14,994 nt of DNA. Origin: Pseudomonadales bacterium (GTDB lineage Bacteria > Pseudomonadota > Gammaproteobacteria > Pseudomonadales > Azotimanducaceae). Shown one piece after another: positions 7,731 to 14,084 of the stretch. The translations under genes were made by a program, and so were the position numbers. Position 1 is the stretch's first letter. Every line of letters starts with the position of its first letter. A model generated the notes under the pieces. The model saw only the letters and a program-made list of their open reading frames with translations. It had not been told where the DNA came from and did not search any database. Where the stretch lies: contig SKXG01000399.1 of the NCBI GenBank assembly GCA_007128525.1, positions 1-14,994 on the forward strand, read 5' to 3'.

Positions 7731-8672
7731 ATGAGCGAGACGCCATTGTGGTTCGAGCAGGGCATTGCCGAACCCGGAGAGCACGGCACCGTTGAGGTGG
7801 CCGGTGTAACCATCCACTTCGAGACTTGGGGCGAACGCTCCAGGCCAGGCATCATCCTGATTCATGGGTCCAACGCGCATCGCCACTGGTGGCGCTTTGT
7901 GGCGCCTTTCCTGGCCGACCAGTTCCGCGTCGCAGCACTGGACCTGTCTGGAAACGGGGACTCCGGCCACCGGGAACGCTACGACGGCGAGACCTTTGCC
8001 GCCGAAGTCTGGGCGGTCTGCCAGGAAGCCCTGGGGCCACGCCCGTTCGTGATCGGTCACAGCTTCGGCGGCTTTGTTGCACTGGAGACCGCCCATCGTT
8101 ACGGCGCTGACATGGGTGGTGTGATTTTCAACGACTTCACTGTGCGCTCTCCCAAGGAATACGTCGAATGGGGCATGCGCGCCAAACGCGAAGGCCGCAC
8201 CAAGCCACGGCAACTGCGCGTTTATCCAGAGTTCGACACGGCACTGGGCCGGTTTCGCCTGATGCCGGAGCAGCCTGTTCGCTATCCGGAGGTCATTCGC
8301 TGGCTCGGACAGCACTCACTGAAGGAAGTCGACGGTGGCTGGACCTGGAAGTTTGATCCCGGCTTGTTCGATCACATCGAGATGGGGCGGCAACAGTTCG
8401 AGAAGTTTGCCGGACTGCAATGCCGGTCCGCCGTGGTGCTCGGCGAACACAGTGCTGATGGCGGCGCCCAGAGTGCGCCGTTCATGCGCGAGGTGACACG
8501 TGACCTGATGCCTATCTTCTCTGTGCCAAATACGCACCACCACATGATGTTTGAAGACCCGATCGCACTGACTATGGCCTTCAAGGGGCTGGTACTGAGT
8601 TGGCTCGCCCAGGACGGGCAGCAAGATCTCAAGACCGCCCTGGCTGAAGCCGCCAAAGCGCACGAGCACTAA
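7731..8672 (+). CDS. Alpha/beta hydrolase
   Basis: This 313-residue protein has the alpha/beta-hydrolase fold and no signal peptide, so it is probably cytoplasmic. The order of motifs is typical: oxyanion-hole HG at 45-46 in ILIHGSNAHRHWW, DLSGNGDSGH (71-80), the nucleophile elbow GHSFGG with S111, an acid candidate E239 or D243 after the sixth strand (VVLGEHSADGG), and a His cluster 269-271 (THHHMMFEDP) supplying the catalytic His. The substrate is unknown; such proteins include esterases, C-C bond hydrolases and dehalogenases, and nothing here picks among them. AAGGAG at 7718-7723 is 7 bases before the ATG. The gene stands alone, divergent from the PhzF-family gene, and its stop codon lies inside the left arm of a strong hairpin. 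Confidence 0.92.
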   Translation: MSETPLWFEQGIAEPGEHGTVEVAGVTIHFETWGERSRPGIILIHGSNAHRHWWRFVAPFLADQFRVAALDLSGNGDSGHRERYDGETFAAEVWAVCQEALGPRPFVIGHSFGGFVALETAHRYGADMGGVIFNDFTVRSPKEYVEWGMRAKREGRTKPRQLRVYPEFDTALGRFRLMPEQPVRYPEVIRWLGQHSLKEVDGGWTWKFDPGLFDHIEMGRQQFEKFAGLQCRSAVVLGEHSADGGAQSAPFMREVTRDLMPIFSVPNTHHHMMFEDPIALTMAFKGLVLSWLAQDGQQDLKTALAEAAKAHEH

Positions 8673-8698
8673 CAGGCCGCTGAAAAACGGCCTGTTAG
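8669..8698. terminator. Strong hairpin at the hydrolase stop codon, possible terminator
   Basis: CTAACAGGCCG (8669-8679) and CGGCCTGTTAG (8688-8698) are perfect 11-base complementary arms around an 8-base A-rich loop. The left arm includes the TAA stop of the hydrolase. It lies between two convergent genes, the right place for a bidirectional terminator, but no T-run follows on either strand. Intrinsic termination is therefore uncertain; it may instead stabilise the mRNA end. Confidence 0.45.
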
Positions 8699-8779
8699 CG
8701 TCCCGCCTGCTGTTAGTGTTGCACCTGGATGGCGCAGCGCGGGCTGCAAGAGACCCCCCGGAGGCCGGGCGACCTCTGC

Positions 8780-9745
8780 TCAGCGTGTGCCGACGAGGCG
8801 CTCGCTGAGCTCCCACAGCTTGCGCTGCGCTTCTTCGTCGTACGCCTGATCATGAGCCCGCGCCTGCTCCTGGCGGTTGAAGTAGGCGCCATTCTCGATC
8901 TCTTTACTGGTGATCAGGTTCATGATGGCGTTGACGCCGACCTCAAGGTCGTCCTGCGGCTCAATGCCCGCGCCCAGCACCATGCGGGTGGGCATGAAAG
9001 TGCCCGGATGCAGGCTGACAGTCGTCACGCCGGTGCCTTCAATGCGTCGGGCCAGTGCGTTGCTGTAGGTGATCTGAGCCAGCTTGCTCTGCCCATAGGC
9101 GCGGCCTGAGGTGTAATTGTTCTCCATGTTCGGATCATCGAAGTCAAGCGGTGCCTGGGCGCCAGATGCCGTGTGGATAATGCGGGCCGGCGCACTGGCT
9201 TGCAGCATGGGCAGCAGTTCGTGCGTCAGCAGGAAATGCGACAGATAGTTCACCTGCAGCAGCAGCTCATTGCCATCGTCGGTGATCTGCGCTTCTTCTG
9301 TGCCACGCGCCGACAGGCCCGCGTTGTTAAGCAGCAGATCCAGCCGGTCGTAGTCCTCCTTGATGCGATTGGCCAGCGCCTGAACATTGGCCATCAGCGC
9401 GAAATCAGCGGGGTAGAAACGGGCGCTGCCACCCGCCTCCTCGATCTCCTCGACCAACAACTCACCGCGCTCGATGTTGCGGCCATGGACGATCACGTGC
9501 ACGCCATGAGCAGCAAGCTGGCGGGCCACCTCCTTGCCCAGGCCCGAGGTGGAACCGGTCACCAGCGCCACCATCTGGCCCTCTTCCGGCGCCATCGGCA
9601 GGCGCTCGCCATGATTTCCGGCCTGAACAGAGGCCGGCAGAGCCAGTGCCAGTGCTAGCAGCACTGCAGCGCTTGCGGCGGCCAGCGTACTGCTGCGAGC
9701 GCCCATCGTACGTTCCATAAAACTGATCCATTGGTGTGCCAACAT
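8780..9745 (-). CDS. Short-chain dehydrogenase/reductase with an N-terminal signal peptide or anchor
   Basis: This 321-residue protein is a classical SDR preceded by a hydrophobic leader. Counting from the ATG at 9745, a basic segment (ERTMGARSS) is followed by an Ala/Leu core (about 21-37) and a plausible signal-peptidase site after SVQA (39-42). The SDR domain starts near 58: cofactor motif TGSTSGLG (63-70), NNAG (140-143), N168, catalytic S194 (HTASG), Y217 and K221 (YGQSK). It would oxidise or reduce a carbonyl or alcohol with NAD(P)(H). The ATG at 9745 is chosen over a GTG at 9784 because GGAGG at 9752-9756 is 6 bases upstream. An exported NAD(P)-dependent enzyme is odd because the cofactor is cytoplasmic; an uncleaved anchor or a leader of another kind is possible. 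It is the last gene of the - strand run, 100 bases after the large hydrolase gene. Confidence 0.9.
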   Translation of the reverse strand: MLAHQWISFMERTMGARSSTLAAASAAVLLALALALPASVQAGNHGERLPMAPEEGQMVALVTGSTSGLGKEVARQLAAHGVHVIVHGRNIERGELLVEEIEEAGGSARFYPADFALMANVQALANRIKEDYDRLDLLLNNAGLSARGTEEAQITDDGNELLLQVNYLSHFLLTHELLPMLQASAPARIIHTASGAQAPLDFDDPNMENNYTSGRAYGQSKLAQITYSNALARRIEGTGVTTVSLHPGTFMPTRMVLGAGIEPQDDLEVGVNAIMNLITSKEIENGAYFNRQEQARAHDQAYDEEAQRKLWELSERLVGTR

Positions 9746-9751
9746 AGCGGT

Positions 9752-9756
9752 CCTCC
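9752..9756 (-). promoter_or_regulatory. Ribosome binding site that sets the SDR start
   Basis: On the - strand GGAGG, within GGGGAGGA, lies 6 bases before the ATG at 9745. It favours that start over the in-frame GTG 39 bases further upstream and keeps the signal-peptide-like leader in the protein. Confidence 0.7.
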
Positions 9757-9845
9757 CCTGGACAGGTTGCTTGGCGGTAACCACTGATCCTCTCGCTAAT
9801 TTTGACCAAGAGCAAGGCCGCGGTATCCGCCCGGTCCAGAGTACC

Positions 9846-11480
9846 CTAGCGACCCCACAGCAGGGCGGCCTTCAAATCCGCGTCCGGCAGCTTTTGACCG
9901 ACCATATTGGTGTGCCGGCTGCGGATCTCTATCGGTGGCCGAACCTCCGTCAGAGGCTCGATACGACGCTGCTCGGCCTTGGCGACCACCCAGTCATGGC
10001 TGCGCGTTGTCAGCAGCACCGAGATGGCTGCATTGAGCGTGCGCCGGGAAATGCGCTTCCAGCGCCCTTCCACCAGCGACGGATGAAACGCACCGGCAAC
10101 CGGAATCAGCGTGGTGGGCAGCTGCGGGTGGCCAAGGATTCCACGGTTGATGTCACTGGCACGGTCCATGGCCCGAAGTCCCTCCAGGCGTTCCAGCGCC
10201 CTGGACGAATGCTGTGCAATGGCGCTCAGGATGCGCAGCGCCGGACCTGGCGGCGTCAGGTAGCGCATGGCCGTCAGCAGCCAGTTCAGACTTCGCAGTG
10301 CGGCGAAGTAGCCGACGTGGTTGGCACCGGCCACGGTGACGCCGTGCTCGATTCGTGCGGCCTCGCTACTGATGGCCATCTGCTTGAGCAACAGGGCGCC
10401 TCGCGAGAAGCCGATCGCGCGAACCGGCTTGTGCAAGGTGCGCCCGGCCAGAATTTCATCAAAGCGGCTGACATTCTCGGCCGGCGGCACGAAGATGGTG
10501 TCGTGATCCAGTGCCAGGATCTGATCAAAGTGGCCACCCGCCATCAGCCTGGACAGGAAGCTGTCGGGCCTGTTGTACAGATCACCGAAAGTACCTTCGG
10601 TCGACGAGAAGGTGCCGTGCAGCAACAGCAGTGTTCGCGCCCCTGGCTCAATGCGGTCACTCTCAACATCCTCGAAACGTGATGCCTCCGGCCGATATCG
10701 CAATAGATTGTGACGCGACAGGCCAAGGCGGGCCGCTGCCCGCTGAATCACGTCATGACTCGATGAGTTGCGTCTTTTGAAGACCAGCACCTTGAGCACC
10801 ATTTTACAATCCGGTGCCGGCACAGCTCGCAGCTTATTTCCCTCATCGGTCAACTCAAACTCTGCCTCGGGATAAATTGGAATCCGGTAGTTCAGCCGGT
10901 CACGGCTGCTGCAATCGTTGTCGTCGTCGGTAGCCTCAGGAAGCAGGTACTCGGCATCAGTGTCATTGGCATTTTGCAGTTTGCGCTTGCCGCTGCCACT
11001 ACCACGCGGCATTCGCTGCAGAAACACCAGCGCACCTTCATCGCTTCTAACAAATACCGTCAGGCGCGCATGCGGCAGCGCATCCAGCGTAAATGTCGAT
11101 AACGGTTGGTTGAGCTGCACATCTTCGAAGCTGATATAACGCTCGATAACGGCAGATTCCGGATCGCGGTTCAGAAATGCTTCCCGGGCTTCGCGAACGT
11201 TGGCGATTTCATCAATCGTCGCCTGCCCGGCATACTCCGGCACAGATCTCTGACTGCCCCGCGTGGAACACAGTAGCCGGCCACGGAACGGCAACTCCCG
11301 GGCGTCCCAGGGACCAAGCGTTGCCCAGATATGATTGCCACGGGTTTTGCTGCGCCGTTGAATGAAGGCGACGTCGGCACGCGTAAAGCGGCGCCGCGGC
11401 GCCAGCCCAAGTGGCACGAAGCGCGCGCCATCCCGATCCGATCGCAGGTAACTTGCCTCGTCGCCAAGCACAATTTCCAT
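9846..11480 (-). CDS. Large alpha/beta-hydrolase (predicted lipase/esterase) with unrecognised N-terminal region
   Basis: This 544-residue protein has no signal peptide. The C-terminal half is an alpha/beta hydrolase: LLLLHGTFSSTEGTFGDL (284-301) with the oxyanion HG at 288-289, nucleophile S359 in GFSRG (357-361), acid candidate D496 in SHDWVV and His candidate H523 in RHTNMV. The HGTFSSTEG signature is, as I recall, shared with DUF7379-type hydrolases, which often accompany CHAT or other conflict-system domains and resemble PGAP1-like lipases. The first 280 residues are not recognised; they include an acidic, Ser/Asn-rich stretch (about 158-195). The ATG at 11480 has GGAGG about 8 bases upstream. 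It follows the acyltransferase gene by 100 bases on the same strand and could act on lipids made by that operon, but a separate promoter is possible. Confidence 0.8.
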   Translation of the reverse strand: MEIVLGDEASYLRSDRDGARFVPLGLAPRRRFTRADVAFIQRRSKTRGNHIWATLGPWDARELPFRGRLLCSTRGSQRSVPEYAGQATIDEIANVREAREAFLNRDPESAVIERYISFEDVQLNQPLSTFTLDALPHARLTVFVRSDEGALVFLQRMPRGSGSGKRKLQNANDTDAEYLLPEATDDDNDCSSRDRLNYRIPIYPEAEFELTDEGNKLRAVPAPDCKMVLKVLVFKRRNSSSHDVIQRAAARLGLSRHNLLRYRPEASRFEDVESDRIEPGARTLLLLHGTFSSTEGTFGDLYNRPDSFLSRLMAGGHFDQILALDHDTIFVPPAENVSRFDEILAGRTLHKPVRAIGFSRGALLLKQMAISSEAARIEHGVTVAGANHVGYFAALRSLNWLLTAMRYLTPPGPALRILSAIAQHSSRALERLEGLRAMDRASDINRGILGHPQLPTTLIPVAGAFHPSLVEGRWKRISRRTLNAAISVLLTTRSHDWVVAKAEQRRIEPLTEVRPPIEIRSRHTNMVGQKLPDADLKAALLWGR

Positions 11481-11530
11481 GCCGCTTCCCTCCGACTGTT
11501 CTGTTTTTGAATTCGAGAGTGGATGGCGGC

Positions 11531-11559
11531 AGTAGACTTCGATCAGACATCTGTTGCAA
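11531..11559 (-). promoter_or_regulatory. Weak promoter candidate for the large hydrolase gene
   Basis: On the - strand TTGCAA (11554-11559) and TCTACT (11531-11536) are separated by exactly 17 bases, each matching 4 of 6 consensus positions. It would start transcription about 45 bases before the ATG at 11480. Such weak matches arise by chance often. Confidence 0.22.
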
Positions 11560-11580
11560 CGGACAGGTCCAAGCTTGTAC

Positions 11581-12228
11581 TCAGTCCAGATGGCGCCGCG
11601 TCAAACACATGGCCAACAGCGATTCGAAGGCCGAGCGCAGTGTGTCGATGAACGCCTGTGCATCATCCTGAGGATAGTAGGTTTCCCCAATCACCACATC
11701 GCAATTGAACGGCACGATCAACGCATCGCCCTTGGGCATGGCACGGCCAAGGCCATGCATCACCACTGCCGTTACCCCGATCCCCGCGCCGGATTTGGCC
11801 AGGTAGTAAATGCCGCGTTTAAGCGGCTGCAGCCGCTCCGGATCGCCCCGGCTTCCTTCCGGGAACAGGAGCAGAATCTGACCTTCAGACAACGCCTGCT
11901 CACATTCGGCAAAGAGCGCATCACGTGCTGTCTGCCCCGCGCGATCAAGTGGAATAATGCCGATGACCTTCAGCGCAAACCAGGCCAGAAATCGATTGCG
12001 CATAAAGTAATCGGCCGCCGCCACCGGCCGCACCATTGGCAGGTCGCGCAGCGGATATAGCGCCATCAACACCAATGTGTCGAGGTGGCTGTTGTGGTTG
12101 GCGGCTATGATGGCCGGACCGCACAGGGGCAGTCGCTCGCGATGCCAGATATTCAAGCCCAGGCCGATAAACACCACCGGCTTTACGATCAGCAGAAAGA
12201 AGGCCTGTTTCAGAATCCGGTCAAACAT
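11581..12228 (-). CDS. PlsC-like lysophospholipid (1-acylglycerol-3-phosphate) acyltransferase
   Basis: This 215-residue membrane-associated acyltransferase would transfer an acyl chain to the sn-2 position of a lysophospholipid, giving phosphatidate in the classical case. From the ATG at 12228, a hydrophobic segment spans about 5-26. Motif I, NHNSHLD, gives H45 and D50. Motif III, FPEGSRG, is at 122-128, and KRGIYYLAK follows as in the family. An in-frame TTG at 12246, overlapping the upstream stop as TTGA, would add six residues; neither start has a strong SD (GATGGG lies upstream of the ATG), so the start is uncertain. The gene is the third of a tight operon, its ATG 14 bases after the CdsA-like stop. 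The cell probably has another PlsC for bulk lipid synthesis; this one looks dedicated to the cluster, by context only. Confidence 0.9.
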   Translation of the reverse strand: MFDRILKQAFFLLIVKPVVFIGLGLNIWHRERLPLCGPAIIAANHNSHLDTLVLMALYPLRDLPMVRPVAAADYFMRNRFLAWFALKVIGIIPLDRAGQTARDALFAECEQALSEGQILLLFPEGSRGDPERLQPLKRGIYYLAKSGAGIGVTAVVMHGLGRAMPKGDALIVPFNCDVVIGETYYPQDDAQAFIDTLRSAFESLLAMCLTRRHLD

Positions 12229-12242
12229 GGCGCCGACCCATC

Positions 12243-13199
12243 TCAATACTTCAGGTAGTAGATGAAGTGGAAAAACAGCGGCGCCGTGTAGATCAGGCTA
12301 TCGACACGATCCAGGATGCCACCGTGCCCGGGGATCATGGTGCCGGTGTCCTTGATGCCCAGATCGCGTTTGACCGCCGACACCATCAGGTCTCCGACAA
12401 AACCTGCGCCACCAATCAACACGCCCGCCACCAGTCCTTCGACCACAGTCAGCGGTGTCAGCCAGGGGCCAAGCACTGCCGCCAGCGCCATGGTGGTCAG
12501 CAGGCCGCCGACAAATCCTGCCCAGGTTTTGTTCGGACTGACGCTCGGCACGATCTTGCGGCGCCCGAGTGCTTTGCCCCAGACGTACTGCATCACGTCA
12601 TTGAATTGCGTCAGGAAGAGCAGGTACAGCACCAGCCCAACCGGCCCGCCAGCCGGGTTCACCTCCGCCGGCAGAATCAGCAGATAGGCAATGTGACTGA
12701 GTGCGAATACGGTGGTCATCACCGCCCAGTGATAAGACGTCGCCGACTGTATAAAACCCTTGGTCTCGCCGAGCAGAATCAGCGCGAATGGAATGAACAG
12801 GAACAGATATACCGGAATGAAGATGATGAACACGCCATACCATTCAATCGAGATCCAGTAGTAATGCACCGGAATCATCAGATACAGCGCCAGGATCACG
12901 CGCCGGTCGAGCTGCCTGACCGGCAGTATCGACAGGAACTCGCGCAGCGCGAAGAAACTCAGCAACGCAAAAAACACCAGCGATGCAGTACGACCGGCGA
13001 GCAAGGCGAAAAAGATCACCGCGATCATGACCCACCAGGACGTCAGCCGTTGCGTCAGCTCGCGCGCCTCCGGCGGCGCCATACGTCGGCCTGCCAGCGT
13101 AGACGCGACACTGGCGATCACCAGCAGGGAGATCACCGCCAGCATTGCAATCTGCGTGTTGACCGGCAGCGGCAGGAACAGCAAGCGTGAAAAGTCCAA
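12243..13199 (-). CDS. CdsA-like phosphatidate cytidylyltransferase
   Basis: This 318-residue multi-pass membrane protein would make CDP-diacylglycerol from phosphatidate and CTP at the inner membrane. About eight to nine hydrophobic segments are visible. Family motifs are SPNKTWAGFVGG (221-232) and the C-terminal signature spanning 266-301, with GFVGD, KRDLGIKDTG, PGHGGILDRVDS and the metal-binding D298. The best start is a TTG at 13199, three bases after the upstream stop and with AAGGA about 9 bases before it; the next in-frame ATG (residue 19) has no SD and would cut into the first membrane helix. The architecture resembles E. coli YnbB more in context than the housekeeping CdsA, which usually sits in the uppS-dxr-bamA region. 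It is flanked upstream by a CDP-alcohol transferase that would use its product. Confidence 0.92.
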   Translation of the reverse strand: MDFSRLLFLPLPVNTQIAMLAVISLLVIASVASTLAGRRMAPPEARELTQRLTSWWVMIAVIFFALLAGRTASLVFFALLSFFALREFLSILPVRQLDRRVILALYLMIPVHYYWISIEWYGVFIIFIPVYLFLFIPFALILLGETKGFIQSATSYHWAVMTTVFALSHIAYLLILPAEVNPAGGPVGLVLYLLFLTQFNDVMQYVWGKALGRRKIVPSVSPNKTWAGFVGGLLTTMALAAVLGPWLTPLTVVEGLVAGVLIGGAGFVGDLMVSAVKRDLGIKDTGTMIPGHGGILDRVDSLIYTAPLFFHFIYYLKY

Positions 13200-13202
13200 G
13201 GA

Positions 13203-13868
13203 TCAGAGTCCTTCAACGCCGTTGAGCTGCCGATACATGCTCAGCAGTCGCCTGCCGGCAGTCCATGCAATGCCGACAACCAACAGCCAGAGAGCAACGT
13301 AGAGCACGAACCCTGTGCTGCCCCAGTGCAACTCGATAAACGAGACCACACAGGCGCCGGTCAGCAGCGCCATCCGGTGCGGCTTGGCCATCGGGCCGCG
13401 ATAGTCCGCAGGCAGCTGCAACGACACCCCGAGAAGGCGGATATAGGCCGTGCCCACCGCCAGAACAGCCGCCAGCCAGCCCAGCCAGACGGAAGACGCA
13501 AAAGCGGGCAAGGCATAGCCGGCAGCAACCAGCAAGAGCACATCGCAGATTCTGTCGGGCACTTCATTGAACAATTCCCCGGCGGGTGTGCGCTTGCCGC
13601 CCTCGACCGCCACCATGCCATCGAGCAGATTGCACAGCAGCCGACCCTGAATCATGAGCGCTGCCAGCAGCAGCACAAACCATCGCGACCCACCGTCCAG
13701 GTAACCACTCACGACCAGAAACAGCGCGCCGGCCAATGCAAAGCCCATGCTGGCCAGCGAGATCTGGTCCGGGGAGATGCCCCGGTCACCCAGCTGTTGG
13801 GCAACGCCCCCGGCAAGCGGCCAGCGCCGCGTCTTCAACGGTCTGCGAAAAGGTTCTGTATTGCTCAT
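13203..13868 (-). CDS. CDP-alcohol phosphatidyltransferase, YnbA-type
   Basis: This 221-residue membrane protein would displace CMP from CDP-diacylglycerol with an alcohol, forming a phospholipid whose headgroup is unknown. Hydrophobic segments follow a soluble N-terminus of about 35 residues. The family motif lies at 80-105: relative to the canonical D-xx-DG-xx-AR-x8-G-xxx-D-xxx-D, it has N80 for the first Asp, D83, G84, A87, V88 for Arg, G97, N101 for the third Asp and D105. As I recall, E. coli YnbA also carries Asn at the first and third positions, so this is probably a subfamily trait; V88 may be extra. The ATG at 13868 has GGAG 9 bases upstream. It is the first gene of the lipid operon and is divergent from the serine-hydrolase lipoprotein gene. 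Confidence 0.88.
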   Translation of the reverse strand: MSNTEPFRRPLKTRRWPLAGGVAQQLGDRGISPDQISLASMGFALAGALFLVVSGYLDGGSRWFVLLLAALMIQGRLLCNLLDGMVAVEGGKRTPAGELFNEVPDRICDVLLLVAAGYALPAFASSVWLGWLAAVLAVGTAYIRLLGVSLQLPADYRGPMAKPHRMALLTGACVVSFIELHWGSTGFVLYVALWLLVVGIAWTAGRRLLSMYRQLNGVEGL

Positions 13869-14084
13869 GAGCCTTTACTCCAGTGAGTTGGCTAAAACTT
13901 AGCTGGGCCGCTGTCTGCAAAGACTTACAAAGCGGGTCGGCGGTCACGCTCCGGTCCTTCAAGCGGAGTTTTTGGCCCGGTCAAACTTCCCGATTGGACT
14001 TTCGCCATGCGACCTTTTTATAGTCCGTCTCAGGCCCGTACTAACGGCGCCGTCACAAACAGAATAAATCCAGGGGAAATCACC
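13869..14084. promoter_or_regulatory. Divergent intergenic region with inverted repeat and -10-like element
   Basis: This 216-base gap must hold the start signals of both the lipid operon and the lipoprotein gene. GCTAA and TTAGC form a perfect 5-base inverted repeat with a 3-base centre (13891-13903), just upstream of the lipid operon's ribosome site. On the + strand TATAGT (14019-14024, 5 of 6 to consensus) follows TTGGAC (13994-13999) with a long 19-base spacer. GGACT (13996-14000) and AGTCC (14022-14026) are complementary and bracket this element. No small gene or tRNA is visible. Confidence 0.35.

Noticed and set aside
8754..8769. CCCGG/CCGGG short inverted repeat just past the SDR stop on the - strand
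   Set aside because: The arms are 5 bases with a 3-base loop and no T-run; GC-rich repeats this short are expected by chance here.
9771..10682. Long open frame (303 codons) on the + strand opposite the large hydrolase
   Set aside because: It lies almost wholly antisense to a gene with clear catalytic motifs; its translation is Gln/Arg-rich with no recognisable domain, as expected of shadow frames in GC-rich DNA.
12267..13190. Open frame of 307 codons on the + strand opposite the CdsA-like gene
   Set aside because: The translation is strongly biased to Arg, Gln and His, which is the mirror of membrane-protein codons on the other strand. The CdsA signature on the - strand settles which frame is real.
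13950..13976. CTCCG and CGGAG followed by TTTTT on the + strand, terminator-like
   Set aside because: The stem is only 5 base pairs with a loop of about 10, and no + strand gene ends upstream of it; the nearby genes are divergent, so there is no transcript to stop.
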